This document shows, one piece after another, positions 1 to 15,000 of a stretch of DNA of 62,000 nucleotides (the stretch's first letter is position 1; every line of letters begins with the position of its first letter). The notes under the pieces are model-generated. The model did not search any database, was not told the DNA's origin, and saw only the letters and a list, made by a program, of their open reading frames with translations. A program made the position numbers and the translations under genes. Source of the stretch: Branchiostoma floridae (Eukaryota; Chordata; Leptocardii; Amphioxiformes; Branchiostomatidae); contig NC_049989.1 in NCBI RefSeq assembly GCF_000003815.2, positions 15,080,058 to 15,142,057 of the forward strand, written 5' to 3'.

Positions 1-3000
1 AAGAGGAGGATGTTGCCACCTACAACAGCAGTAGAGGTCTCCATGGCAACCAATCAGCCAATGACATTCTAGCAAGGCTCCACAGAGATGCCAGAGAACG
101 CCAGAAGAAGTCCCAACAAAATATCCCCGGGTCGTCCCAATCTTCAGCTCACACAAGTGTAGACAAGAATTTAGCTGAGAAGGACAGATCAAAGAATGAG
201 GCTTTGGAAGTGTCCCACAAAGGGATAAAGAAAAGAAAAAAAGAACAAGAAAAGAAAGAAGAAAGGAAGAGTGTATCAAGTGAAGAACTTCATTTAGGGT
301 CTTCTGACAAAGATGATGGAATGGTGTCACCGAAGTTACAAAAGAGGAAACGAGAAGTGCAAGAGTCGTCTTCAAGTAAAAAGAAATTCAAGCCAAGTGG
401 TAAAGAAGTTGAGGAGATGAAAAGAAAAGAAGCTGAGAAGGAATTGTCATCTTTGGGAGAAAAATCCCAAGTTTCAACTAAGAAGAAGACTAAAGACAAA
501 AAGCAAACAAAGTCGGCAGAAACATCCACACCAAAAAGCTCAATCAAGGACAATGAGATGGCTAAAGTAAATGAACATGCAAGTCCTGAACCTATTGTCA
601 TAAAGAATGATTCAACAATGGTCAATGTACAAACCATGAAACGGACAAAAGTTAAAAGTTCAGAGGGGCTGAAGAGAAAGAAGAGCAACAAGCAGGTTGA
701 AGAGATTACTGATATTGAAACAGAAGCATCACAAACAGGTCTTAAAAACACTACTATGGTCAAGAAGAAAAAGATACAGCCTGAAAAAGTTGATAAAACG
801 GATGAAGCCAGTAGTGAAGAAACAACACCTGAGATTAAAAAAGTAAAAGCTAAAAAGGTAAAGAGTCATGAAAAGTCACCCCAAGCTGATCTTGTCACCA
901 TTAGTAAACAAAGTAAGAAAGCAAAGAGAGAAAATGCCAAAGGAGATGAATCTGAAACTGATGAAGAAGCTATCATCACCGAGGATACGAATTCTTCAAC
1001 AGACAAAGCTGATTTTCTTGAAGCGGTCTTGGAAAAGATGTCACCAGCCAGACAGAAAGACGACAAAGCCCCCAATAAACAGAACAAGAAGCAAAAGAAC
1101 CAAGAAGACGAGCTTGAAGCTTTCCAAGTCCTGGGAGAAGTCCAGAAAAGCAAGGCAGAGAAAGTCCACAGGAAGCTTCCTGATTGGCTGGCTGACCCGT
1201 CAGTCATAGAGAATGACATCCAATCAAATCTCGTCCCTGTTGAAGGCACCCCTTATGTTGGGGAGTTTCTTAGAAACAAACTGAAGGAAAACGGTGTGGA
1301 GAATTTGTTCCCGGTGCAACACCAGGTTATACCAGCTGTATTGGAGGATGCTGAGGATGGGACTATCATGGGGAGGGCAGGGTTCAGGCCAAGTGACATC
1401 TGTGTGTCAGCTCCTACAGGCAGTGGCAAAACCTTAGCCTTTGTCATACCTGTAGTCCAGGTATGAATATCTTATATTAGGTTTGACCCTTGTAGTGCCT
1501 AGTGGTAGATGGTAAGTTTCCTTTTTGTTCCAGGAGCATGGTATACAATGTTTTTATACAGGGAGGGGTTGCTAGCCTTTTAACTTTGAGATGCTCGAAG
1601 TGTGTTCTCAAACACAGGATCCCATTTTGCATCCCTACTGAAAGACTGATGCAGCCCCATATGATGAGATTCCCAACCCAGAATTGAACTGGTGTCTCTC
1701 AGTTACCAATTGAGCTACAGGGACATCCCACTACATTCTACAGACAGTCCAAAAAGTTCCGAAACTGGAATGATCAATCACTCAACTTTTCAATTTTATA
1801 GATAGAAATTTGTCATTATCCTATGTGTAGTTGCTTGCAGATACATGTATTACTGTTTTGAATTACAGTCAAACCTGTATTAGCGGCCACCTTTGCATAG
1901 CGGCCACCCGGCCATAGTGGCCACTTTTTGTCAGTCCCTTGGATTTTTCCCATTGACGTAAGCATTAAGAAATAGTCTATAGCGGCCACCTGTCCAACGC
2001 GGCCACGGCCACACGATTTCCGGTCCCGTAGATACTTAAACACTGCCTTTTGCAACCATACGGTGGCCTTATGTGACCTTGCGCCGAGTGTAGGATCGTA
2101 GTTTGTGAGGATTTGGAGTTCCTGACAGGACTCATTTTGGCGGTAGCGGAAGGTACACGTGCATGCCTTGAGTGTTAAAGTGCAAGACTTTGTCAGTGAA
2201 TTTACCGATCAAGACAATGTTACTTGGTGAGAAAGATAAGTGGGAACTGAAATCATGTGCAACTTGCTCGTGGTCAATTTATCAACATTTCCTCTATAGT
2301 GGCCACCTGTCTATAGTGGCCACCTGTCTATAGTGGCCACCTGTCTATAGTGGCCATATTTCTCCAGTCCCTTGAGTGGCCGCTATAGACAGGTTTGACT
2401 GTACATGTAGTTCTTTATTTCTTAACCATTTATTTTCCTACTCCTAGGCTCTGTTACAAAGAGTGGTGTGTGAGGTTAGAGCGTTGGTTGTCTTACCAAC
2501 CAAAGACCTGGCCGTACAGATCTACAAAGTGTTCAACCACTACACCAGCGGCTCAAGACTCAAAGTGGCCAACTGTTCTGGGCAGAAGAGTCTGGCAGCG
2601 GAGAGAAATGCACTGGTCAAAGAGAGGTAAACATGATAAGAAAGTTCATGGTTCTACGTGAACATGTACAAGGTCAGAGGTGAAGGCCCCTGTGAAATAA
2701 ATGTCTGGACATTGTTCTGCAAAGCCAACCAATGAAATATTTCTGATACGTGGTGTACTTGCACTAATTGATACCTTCACCAGCAGGCTTTTAGCTAGGA
2801 TTTTATAATAGGGAGTCCAAACTTATTGGAGAGTCGCGGTAAGTGATATTTGTAGGGGGGTCTGGGGGCATCCACCTTCATTCCATGGTGCAGAGTTTTT
2901 GATGATTTTAACTTAAAACAGTGCATTCTAAGGTATCCTAAGAGGCAAAAATACTGTTACAGATGTCACAGTAGAAGACTGTGACCACAGATGACCTGGT

Positions 3001-6000
3001 AGCATCCCTGGTCAATCAGAATTTCATGCTTGTCAGAGGATTTTCTCCCCAGTATAGGGTGTCCAGGGGCATCAAATTTCTTGATATTCTAAGAAAAGTG
3101 CGTCCAGATGATGCATTGACGCATGCCTGGCTAAAAGACTGTTCACCAGACTGTGGCAGGACAGAGCTGGAGGGACTGGTCACCATGTGTACAAATGTCT
3201 TTGAGTTGGAATAAACAGCAGTAGTTTGTCAGGGTAGACCACATAAAGGTTAAGATTATGAATTTCTTTGCAAATATTACTTTTCTAGTGTTGAGATTTT
3301 TTTTTCTGTAGCCACGGAGTGTATCAGAGTCTTGCAGACATAGTGGTGGCCACTCCAGGACGACTTGTGGACCACATCGAAAAGACTCCAGGTTTCAACC
3401 TTAGGCACCTCCGCTACCTGGTATGTTTTTTTCTTGTTCTTTGAAGAAAGAATGATCTAATTTCAATTGCTGAATATTCAATATGATGCATCCTTTCCTT
3501 TTCTATTCTACCAGCACTCTTAAATTAAACTTTTCAACATTGCACAATTAAGAGACATTTAGTTCATAAAGGCCTCACAAAAACAAATGATCAGCTCTGA
3601 AAAACTAATGGCTTGGACCAACTTTTTAGTGGCCAGAAATCTCATATACATGACATTGTATATATTATTTCAAGTTATGTATACATTTCCAAATGAAGCA
3701 AGGAAACTCTCTTAACCCTCATCCGACCGTTACATTTTTACGACGAATCTGACCGTATGGGGTCATTTTTGACCCCATTTTGCTTTGCTCATAGACATAT
3801 TTCTGCTGGCTTATTTTGTCGTTTCTATGTATTTACTGTTTCACCAATCTATGAAAAATATTTTGACAAGTTTTGGTGTCAGTAGTGATTACTCATTATC
3901 ATAATTTATGCAGAAAATGAGGAGAAACCATATTTGCTCCGAAAATCTACCATACTTAACCTACTTAAACAATGTTTTGTCTTATCGATTTCTTAACAAA
4001 GGTTTTGATGCTGCAATAATACTTATAGCATAATAATGCTATTTAACAAGAAAAAATACAATATTTGTGAAAAGTAACGAATTTATTACTTAATTATGCA
4101 CCATATTCCGCCATCGAAACACACCCATACAATAACTCTTGTCTATTTTCCCGCAGAGATCTTTCTTGTAGGTTCCTTCTGCACATTCTTTTCATATATT
4201 GTTTCTTAATTAATTAGAAACATTTTCATTTTCATTAGCAAAGGTACTTAGTGCGTATTATCATAATTTATGCAGAATGTCGAAAAACTGTGTTTTACAC
4301 TAAAATACTAAATTTCTTTCAAAATATTCGGTGTTTAATCATCTAAGCAACTATAACTTATTACTGTAATAGCACTGATGAGGAATGCCTGTTATTTCAT
4401 TGAAATGTCTTGATATTTATGTATTTAATGATTCATAATTGGCTGGGGTCATTTTTGACCCCACCGAACCAGACACAAACTTTCAAGTATAGCTTATACA
4501 ATAATGGACAAAACTCGGTGAAAAATTGGTAGATGTTGTAAGACATGTATACAAACAAATTCATGGAAGGAAGTTTTTCTCTGATGAAAAATGTTGCTAT
4601 GACAGATAAAAATATACGCCTGGGGTCAAAAATGACCCCATACGGTCGGATGAGGGTTAAAAAAGCACTTTCAAGTAATTTGATTACACAAGACTGAAAG
4701 GAGCACAAGGATCAAAAAACTTTTTTCTGCATACCTGCACTGGTGCAGGTAGCATTGGAAATTACCTGCACCAGACAAATTTTACCTACACCCCTCTGAA
4801 TTTAGGAAGTATGGATCATACCAAAATTGTTCAGGAACCATTGCTATTTTTTTTTTTCAATAAATGATAGGTGGTAACAGCCAATGCAGGTAATAACAAT
4901 CCACATACACCTACATCATATGACATTTATGTATAAAACCCAGTACGTGGACCAGTGCAGGTTAGGTGCAGGTAGACACCAAAAATACCTGCACAGCTCC
5001 AATTTTACCTTCACTAAGCTGCATATGCAGGTGGTATTTTGAGCCCTGGAGGAATATGTCCAGTACTTTTTCTTGTCCAGGGAAATCTAGCCAATGGACT
5101 TGCCTAAATGCTGTCTTTCCTTCCTCTTATCAGGTGATAGATGAAGCAGATAGGATGCTGGACCAGATCAAACAGGACTGGCTCGCCAAGGTCACCAGGG
5201 CCGTGTATGAAGGTCAGGGGTCAACAGAGGAGAAGCCCGGTCTTCCCATGATGCTCTGGGCAGGTGTGCTTGGAGGCAGGACAGCCCCAGGGCCCCTGAC
5301 GGCTGCTAATGCTGCCAGGATGTACCAACCGGTAGGAATCTTCACTAGTGGTGCAACCATTCTCCTATGCGGAGATCCAATGGCGCTAGCAAACCTCCTC
5401 TTGTCTGTACTCTGCTATCTCAACCGTCACAATCAGTTCCTGACCACGTTGCCTATAGATCTACAAATGTAAATGAGCTCACCCTTTATTTGTGAGATCC
5501 CTTATGAAAACTGAAAGGCCTATTCTCAGATTGTTCACCCACAAAAGTGGAACCCTCAGCCCAGTATAGCATAGCCAAGGTATTCTGTATAGGCTGAGGT
5601 CATTGGCTAGAGATACATGCAAGAAATGGTCTATTCATCTCTATATTTGCATATATTTGTGTTTTGCAGCTTCAGAAGCTCCTGTTCTCGGCCACCCTGT
5701 CTCAGAACCCCGAGAAGCTGCAGCAGCTGAACTTGTTCCACCCCAGACTCTTCACCTCTGTAGTCAGGCACAAGCAAAGGAAACAGGAGACAGCCTCGGC
5801 CGGGTCCTCGGAGGAGAAAGGAACATTTGTGGGCAAATTCACCACTCCTGCTGGACTTCAGGTGACTTTTTGATACAATGTAGTCAGACTTGATAGCGCA
5901 ATGGCCGAGTGGGTAGATTATTCACAGGTTGCAGTCGGTAGGTCATGAGTTTGATCCTCGGCCTGAGTCATACCCAGAGGCGGCGGCAGCAAATTTCGTT

Positions 6001-9000
6001 TGGGGGGGGCGAACCTTTACTGACAGAATTTTGCCGCACATGTGGTGCCGAAGGCACTACCTGTCGCGCCGGAGGCGCGACCATCCTAGGGGGGTCCGGG
6101 GGCATGCTCCCCCGGGAAAATTTGAAATCTTGACCCTCTAAAACGCCATTTCCTGCGTTTTGACGGGCACATTTTGCTGCTAGACTAAGCTAACTTTGAT
6201 GACAATTCTGTTAGAAAGACACATGGTTTTAGCGAGAGCGATGCCCCAAAAATATATTCACGATTTCGAGTGCGGAAGGTGCAAGCTGTAGCAAGGTTGG
6301 TCTGGGGAAATCTTAAAATCTGCACCCTCTGAAACCCCATTTTCTGTATTTTGAGGGACAAATTTTGCTGAGGGACTATGCTAAATCTAATGCCATTTTT
6401 GTCAAAGAAAGATGTTTGAGGGCGATGACCCACGCCTCAACAAACTTTCACCATGTCGTTGTGAGCGCCGGAGGTACAATTAGTCATCCGCGGCTAGGGA
6501 GGTCCGGAGAAAATTTTGAAATCTTGACCGCCTAAAACGTCATTTCCAGCATTTGAGGGCCACATTCTGCTTGTAAACTAAGCTAAGTACGATAGTAAAA
6601 ATTCTATTAGTTTAAAAGGTTTTTGAGAGCGACGCTCCCGCAACATATTGTCCTGCGCCGACATGGCCAAAGACGCGGGCCGTCACAAGGGACTCTGGCG
6701 AAATTTTGAAATCGGGACTCTCTGAAACGTCATTTCTTGCGTTTTCAGGCGTAAATTTTGCCGTTAGACTAGCTTGATTTAAAGAAATTTCCATCATCAA
6801 AAAAATACACAAGGTTTCAGCTTGATTTTCTGGGGGGGCGACGCCCCCCCAACATATTTTTCGGGGGGGCAGCCGCCCCCCTTGCCCCCCCGGTGCCGCC
6901 GCCACTGATACCAAAGACTTTGAATATAGTTCATGCTGCTTTCTTTGCTTAACAGCACTCAGCATTTGGGAAAGGGTATGATACAGTCAAACCTGTATTG
7001 GCCACCACCTTTGCATAGCGACCACCTGGCCATTGCGGTCACTTTTTGACGGTCCCTTGGATTTTTCCCATTGACCTAAGCATCAAGGAATAGTCTATAG
7101 TGGCCACCTGTACAACGCAGCCACGGCCACACGATTTCCAGTTCCGTAGATACAGAACACGTGCCTATTGCGACCATACGGCGACCGTATGTCACCCTGT
7201 GCCAAGTTTAGAATTATAGTTTGGCGGTAACGAAATGTACACGTGCCTTGAACGTTAAAGCACAAGTCTTTGTCAGCAAATTTACCAACGTTGTGCATGG
7301 CAGTATCAATCATTTTCAGTAGATTTGACTATCATCTTGAACCGACATACAATGATATGCACAAAGTGACCACATTTCTCCAGTCCCTTGAGGGGCCGCT
7401 ATAGACAGATTTGACTGTAGTTGAAAGGGTATCCTTCTAATCCTATGCTGGGATGTTAAGCTGTGGTACACTGTTCATTGAGCTTATCGTGCTAGGGGAA
7501 TTTCCCCTGTACAATGAACCTGTAAATACTGTACAGAGTGTCCATATTCTCTCACAACCAGTGGAAGAATAGTTCTTCAGTCAGCTAAACTAGATCGAAA
7601 TCACTTTTTAAAATTCTATATTGCAGGAGTACACAGTGAGCTGTACGGCAGCAGACAAACCTCTTGTGGTCCTACATCTCCTACTGAACCAGAAGTTCCA
7701 GCATGTTCTGTGTTTCACTGGTTCACTGGAATCCACACACAGGTAATCTATGTGCTGTATGCTCTCACAGTAAAACATTTAGTTGCCTGCATTTTATGTT
7801 GAAGTTAATACATGTAACAACAAATCTAAACAGACATTGGGAGTAGTTATTAAATAGAACTTGTGGGCATCCCCAGCTAGGGTAGAATCTAGCCTTCTTT
7901 GGACACTTCTAGCAGTGCTTCCCATATGGTTTAGTCGTTAGGATTTGGTGCTCTCACCGCCAAGGCCCTGAGAGGGGCGAAATTGAGAGGGGCGAGTAAG
8001 AACAGAGAAAAACAAACATGCCAACACCCGGGATCGAACCCGGGGCGGCGGATTACAAATTGTGACCGCTATCGCTGTCACCACAAAAGCTCTAGAGCCC
8101 TTGGGCAAGGACAGTAGACAGTATTTGAACACCACTGTTACACTAGCTTTGGCTTTGGCAACATGGGCTAAGGTTCTTGGGCGTGGAAACTCGGCATTAG
8201 AGAACTGTAGCCCATGCTAAAAATCGCAAACCAACATTACCCCCATAAGATTTAAGCCAGCACTGCTAGAAGAAGTCTGCAAAGGAGGCCAGAAAAAAAA
8301 AACTAGTTTCTGAAAAAAATGCTTTCTTCCTTATGCTCACTTTAGAATTAACACTGGTATATACTGCTTAAGTTTACTATATGGCATTCATAAATTTCCT
8401 AACATCCTCCCAGGCTGTACCTGCTTGCTAAGCTGTTTGGTGGTGTGACAGTCGCTGAGTTTTCTTCAAACCTACCTCCGGATAGAAGAACAAAGATCCT
8501 CACCAAATTCAGGACAGGCAAAATCCAGCTGTAAGTATTCATATTTTTGTTTAATTTGCGATTCTTTCGTGACTGTACATTTTAATCACTGTGCTTATAT
8601 AATACATTTGCAACAGCCATCTCATGGTGTTGGTTTGTACTGAACAGTAGAAGCTATATATTATCCAGATTTATTTGATCCCCTCACACTAGGAAGGACC
8701 CTTCTCTGTTTGTTTGATAGGTGTGGTGTTTTTTTTACATGCTCAAGGTGTGGCTCTCCCAGGGCTCTCGCCAGCATCCGTTTTTCCGTCAATTGATGGA
8801 AATTTGCTGCGTGTGACGGAAAAATTTTAAAACCAATCCGTCAACCTTGACGGACAAAAATCCTTGGTGGAAGCTACAGGCGGCTTGGGGACGCCGTCCA
8901 TGGCCGTAAAAGCCACACACTGTTTGTTTTGCTATTGTTATTATTGTTGACGAAGTGTGTCGGCGCCCTTTAGCATACGATAATCTCATTAAAAACCCAT

Positions 9001-12000
9001 TTTTCAAGGTCTCAGTTCAGTCTTTCTAACTCATAGAAGAGTGTTTTCGCGATTTTTGCGACAATGAGAATTGGCTGACGGAAAAAAAATTCGAGCTGGC
9101 TAGAGCCCTGGGCTCTCCTGTGGACCTCCATTTGATGTCCTAAATGTGGGGCATCCCTAACTGAAGCTATGTTCTTCTCATTTTCATATGAGTGAAGTGA
9201 GGAAATTTGTGTTAAGTGCCTCCCCAAAAGACACAATGTGGGGGCATGTCAGGGTACTGTAAATGCAGAAACTTTTGCGGTGGTTTAATGTTCGCTGTTT
9301 TCTCGGTGGCCGCTTCACCGTGAACTTAAAACCACTACAGACATTTTTCCATGGCAGCAAGAGACTACAGTACTACTATCTTTAATGATCTCTTCTAAAG
9401 AAGTTGGGGCAATCTTTGTACTGTAGAAAAATTAACAGTTTTCTTCTTCTATCCAGTATTGTCTGTTCTGATGCCATGGCTCGCGGCATGGACGTAGAGG
9501 GCGTAGAAGTCGTGATCTCGTATGACGTCCCGCCGTACGTGAAGACGTACATCCACAGGGTGGGCCGGACAGCACGCGCCGGGAAGGAGGGGAGAGCTTT
9601 CTCATTGGTGCTTCAAGAAGAGGTGGGTCAATATATGCTTGGAAAGTGTTACATGTCAAGTTGTTGTGCTTCCATGTGAAGTACATTTAAGAAGCTCCAT
9701 CTTAAGATTGGAATTCCGTTTTTCCCATTTTGAAATGTGCTAATATTTTCAATATAAAAGCACTTGGTGCAAAGTCTTTACATATGATTGACAAGTATGA
9801 TGCACAGTTGTGAAATATGATAATAACTTTCATGAATATTCATTTTGAAAATTTTCTTCCTGCAGGAATTCCTGCAGGAATTCCTGCAGGAAGCGTTTTT
9901 CCTGCAGGAATTCCTGCAGGAAGCGTTTTTCCTGCAGGAATGCTGCAGGCAATCCTGCAGAAATTCCTGCAGGAGAAAGGTAAATTCCTGCAGGAAGAAT
10001 GTTTCCTGCAGGAATTTCTGCAGAAATGGCCTTATAATTCATATCTAAATCAATGACACTAAGATAGGAGTGCTACACACCGGCAAAAAAGTATGCAACA
10101 AACGTTTTAGTAGTAGTTTCTCCTATTCATGCAACTTTTTCAACATATACATTTACATTTTGTACTACAGTTAAATGTAGAGTATAATCACACCCCGCGC
10201 AACATTTCTACCCCCAGTTCAACCTGTATGACCTCACAAGCGCCATGTTCTTGTTGACTGTCGACGCATCAAAAGCCAGCCAATTTCTCAACAGTTATCA
10301 TATATAATATCAATGTCACTAAATCCTTCAAAATTATGAGGTAGTCTGGCAACATTTTGGAAGCACGACGTGTGCCCGACTCGGGGTGGTCGTGGTCGCA
10401 AGTTTGAGTTTAATCCGATTAAATGTGAACGCATTTTTTTAATCCAACAGAAAGCTTTAATCGGATTCCTCATTTAACTCACTTGTATTTTTTCATTTGA
10501 ATATATGGGGTCCAAGTTGCCCATGACATGTTCAACAGTTGTGCCGACAGAGCCATTACGGCTGTTCACACATGGGTGTTTTCATCAAATGAAAACTGCT
10601 CTATTCGAATGCTCCTTCCATGCATGCAATGATATCTTGTAAATGCAGTACCAAGTTGAACGTGGCAAAGAATGAAAGCTCCTTGGTCAGCAACTTGAGA
10701 TTTGTTTGATCTGGTTGGTCATATTTTGACCATCATAAGATTAACACTTGAATTTTTGTTCCAGAGAATATTTCATAAAGTTTAAAATTGGGCCTAAGAA
10801 AGCCAGGGGCTTGCTTCCTCTTGTTGAAAATTCAAGTAAGTATGCGCTATTGTAATGCGGGTTCAAAGTAAGGTCAGCTATTGTTCTATAGATATGCAAA
10901 GGATGCTGGTGTCCAATTATCAATTATCGAAGGACTAATTATTCCCCAGGTCCAAACATCCTGGCTACCTGTAGTGCTGAGGACCTAAGGCCTTCAGAAA
11001 GAATCCTGGAACTTGGGGGTACACTATTACAAGAAATTACAGACTGAAGAATTACAGAATTTCAGAAACCTAAGTTCACTTTTACACTAATCTATTTAAA
11101 TATGAAATGGTTAAACCTAAAGGGTAAATCAAGGTTGTCTTTGTCAATTTAAAGGTAAACTATGAATAATTTTTCTTGAAGTTTTGTGAAAATTTGATGG
11201 TAATTGTGGACTCCACTTATAATAAGGTAATAAATAGACTGCTCAAACCAAGGAGGTTTAATATAGGCATCATGGAATGAAGTCAGCACCTCTGTGCCTA
11301 ATTTCCAATCCAGCTGTGCCTTGCTCAATTTGCCCTTCAAGCTGCGTTACATTAAACAACTGCTCGCTATCAGACCCCCTTCTGTCAGTAATGACCATGG
11401 TAAAATCAGACCCGAGTGCTCGAAAATAAAAGCTGGACTGCTTCTAGTTGGGGGGGCTACTTTCAAAGTTGGTCATTTGGTCGTTTGATACCACTGTTGC
11501 ACAGTGACTATGACTGCTTCCCAAAAAACCTGGTGCAGGATGAAGACCCAAAAAAAGTTTGCTTTTGCCCAACTAGTGTAACAGTGGGTTCAAGTAGTTC
11601 CTACCGTCCTTGCTAAGGAGCTCTGAGCTTTTGTGGCGACAGCGGTAGCGTACTGGATTTGTGATCCGGCTGCTGGTTTGAAGCCTGGGAGTTGGGATGT
11701 TGTTTTTTCTGTTCTACTCGCCCCTCTGGTTGTTTCACTGGTTGCCACACCAGATATCGAACCCTTTCTTGAGTGACAGATAAAGCTCCTTGGTTAATAA
11801 CAAAGGACACAAAATATGCCAGGAAAGGAATATACACCGGTAAGCTTGTACGGGCTAGACGAGTTCGGCTTTTTTTTCCTTTCCCGGCATATATTCCTTT
11901 CCCGCAATATTCCCGGAGTTAAAAGTCGCGAATCGACCCCCCCCCCCCCGTCGAAAAAAAAAAACGCCAAGCTTCCCAGAGAGGCCGGTGAAGGAGGCTA

Positions 12001-15000
12001 CTAGCCTGACTAAAATCGCGCTCCTAGCGGCCGGCCCTATAGTATTGCTGCTGCCCTAGGAGGGGTCATTAACCCCAGCCAGCGATAGATTGTGTAAACA
12101 CAGGCTACTCAGCCTAAGGTGCATGCAAAAATGACTTTCAAGCCCTGTGATGCAAAAAAAAACAAGACAGTTTTAAACAGTTTGTATTTTGCCTTATGAT
12201 GCAAACTGGTACCAAGGCTAAAACCAGTTCAGTTCAGAAAAAGGGATGCATGGTAATGTGACCTTTCCCACTGACACAGAAGAGGGTCTGCATGGGGGGT
12301 TCTTGGTAACGCTTAACGGTGAATTCAGGAGGCCCGGTAATGCTTAACGGTAAATTCAGAAGGTCCGGTAACGCTTAACGGTAAATTCAGGAGGGGTTAC
12401 AAAGCATGACAGTAAACATTGACGTTCGTTCCTCTTTGTACGGCGCTAAACTAGGTTACCTCGATGGTTGAAAATATCAGACTAATGGCATTGTGAGAAG
12501 GAAAAGGTGCCCAGAGCCCGGAGGAATGACAGGGACAATGTCTGCTGTGTCTATGACGTTTGCTTCCCTGGGTCAGTGCTCCCACCAGAGGCGGCAACAG
12601 CAAGTTTCTTGTAGGCTGGGGGGGACTATTGCTGACAAAATTTTCAGCACATGGAGCGCCGAAGGCGCAACGCATCGTATGGGGGTAGGGGGTATGCTCC
12701 CTGGGAAATTTTTTAAAATCATGGCCCTCTGAAATGCTATTTCCTGCATTTTCCGGCAAATTTTGCTGACAGAATAATGAAATTTTCATCAAAATTACAC
12801 ATGGTTGTAGCAATTGACCTCCGGCCCCGACATATTTTTACCATTTCAAGCTCGGACGGCACGAGAAATTGCCAGACAAGTCCGGGGAAATTTAAAAGTC
12901 TGGACCGTCTGAAACGCCATTTACTGCATTTTGAAGGACAAATTTTGCTGGCCAACGAAGGTAAATCAAATGACATTTTATTAAAGAGAAAATTTTTTGG
13001 GCCAACGCCCCTGAAACATGTTTTCGCCAGGTCGTCGTGAGCACCAAAGCCACAAGCCGTTGCAAGGGAGGTCTGGAGAAACCTCATTTTCTGCATTCGA
13101 TGAGAAAATTTTGCCGGAAACTATGCTAAGTTGGACACTGAAATCTGTTTGAGTGAAAAGGTTTTTTGGGAGGGGGAGGGGCGACGCTTCCGCAACATAT
13201 TTTTACCCGAAGGGGCCGGGAGGCTCGGAGAAATTTTGAAATCTGGACCCTTTGAAACACCATTTCCTGCATTTTCAGGGGCTCTATCTGGCATTTGACT
13301 TTGTGGGTATAACTTGTTACGAAGAATTTCTTGGTAATGCTTAACGGTGAATTGGGGATAACAAGTAACGATTAACGTGGAATTAAAACGACCAATACGC
13401 TTCACGAAGAATATACCGATAACGCTTAACGGTGAATTAGAGTGGGTCGGTAACGATTAACGGTAAATTAAAATGGCTCGTAACACTTAACGGAAAAAGG
13501 CATGCAGGCCCTCACAGAAGTGCAACGTTCTTCACAACCTTACACTTCTGAAACACAAGAGAAAAATTTGTGCCTGGCTCCCAGGATTTTAACCTGGGCC
13601 CGCCAGCTCATGAACCCAACACATTTACCACTCAAGCTAAAAGTTGACAGAACAGACTAATTAGACTAGTCAGTTGGTGTCCTCCGAACCCTACTGTGTC
13701 ATTTGCACTGTGCTTCTTTGTCTATCATGATCAGAATCTCCAAGCGGATCTTGCAGGCTGACAATACTATCTTATGCAACCGTAAGAAGCTACATTCTTT
13801 CATGGCCTTTCAAGTGCCTTCAAACACATCCTGTTTCAAAAAAATTTTTGATTCAGAAACATGGCCTAAATATAAGATTATTATCTAAAAACTTTTATTT
13901 TCCTGGGTGACGCCACAAAGTATGACGTCACATGCCTGGATGTAACCTGGATCCAAGCTTCAATGGTATATAATATTATATTATATTATGTAAAGTGAGA
14001 GGTTGGCTAAAGTGCAATGCAGAGCACTACCTAATTTACCATTTTTCTGAATTCTAAGATTTCCATTAGTTGGCAGTTCAAAACAAAAGTGTTGAGCCAG
14101 ATCAAGGAGGTTGAAAGAGGGCCAGATCAAGTTGGTGAGATCAAGGAGCTTTTATTACTCCTTAATTTGCCGATCTGGTTTAACCATTCGAATCCTGTAA
14201 TCTATCCCAGAAATGAATTTTCAGGTTTCTGCAATTTTGAAGTTCTTCTAGTTCTAATCTGGCTCAAAAGCAGTTCAGTATAGAAATATCTCAGCAAGAA
14301 GCAACCTCCTTGATCTCATGGAGGTGTTCTGAATCTTTCCATCCAGTGCTTTGGGACAGTCCCTGTGGGACTTGCTAATTCAACTTGCTAATTGGGAAGC
14401 ATGCCTTAACAATAACTGACCTCCTTTGAACCTGCATAACAATGTGCATAATTACCAAAAAGAGGAAAGTGAGTGCCTTATATACAGGCCCATGTAATAG
14501 GATTTGGAAACTACAAATAATCTCTGGAACAAACTTTTGCCTGTTGTTTCTATATAATGAATCAATGACCTTGATTGTACATTTGTGCTCAAACAAGCTA
14601 AGTACAGATTGTAGCGCTAGTGATAATGTACAATTTTGATTAAAAAAAAGGTATCTTGTCACCTCTACAAATACTAATACATTCCAGTATTTACAAGTTC
14701 AACTTCTTCTCACCTCTTAGAACAGTTATAAATATAAGTACAGATGGAATCAATAATGTATGGTTGATCTAATTGCATGAGAAATATGAATTTTTTTCCG
14801 TGGTATTCAAGTATTGGAAATAGGGAACATATCTTGTATATTTTCAAAGAGGACGTTTCTTTTGTTGTTGTATAAAGTACAGTAAACAATAAAGTGACAC
14901 TCATCCTCTATCTTATTCAAGTTACAGTATTGGCAAATTCTTTGTTCCAGAGGAATGCGGTTATGTCAGCCTTCTGGCTTATAATGAATCATACTGGTAA

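Larger units (their letters stand above)
7887..8292. mobile_element. Composite TIR element enclosing tRNA-like sequences
   Basis: The segment CTTCTAGCAGTGCTT near 7905-7920 is inverted as AGCACTGCTAGAAG near 8257-8270, with weaker matches further out. Between these arms lie a tRNA-Glu-like segment (+) and a tRNA-derived SINE (-). A related composite sits at about 11430-11790 in the opposite orientation. Boundaries are approximate. Confidence 0.5.

Noticed and set aside
290-763. Long minus-strand frame opposite DDX51 exon 1
   Set aside because: It is antisense to a Lys/Glu-rich coding exon, where stop codons are naturally rare on the other strand. Codons, splice signals and homology all support the plus strand.
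7920-7968. Functional tRNA-Glu gene
   Set aside because: It lacks the T-arm and 3' acceptor strand, and the sequence is embedded in a repeated composite element.
9860-10030. CRISPR-like regular spacing of CCTGCAGG
   Set aside because: Spacers are short, repetitive and AT-rich, the repeat is an 8-bp palindrome, and the context is an animal intron.
9817-10056. Overlapping frames on both strands reading LQEFLQE / AGIPAGI repeats (also 16889-17177)
   Set aside because: They are the unavoidable translation of the CCTGCAGGAATT array, which has no stops in several frames. There is no start context, and the array belongs to the transposon arms.
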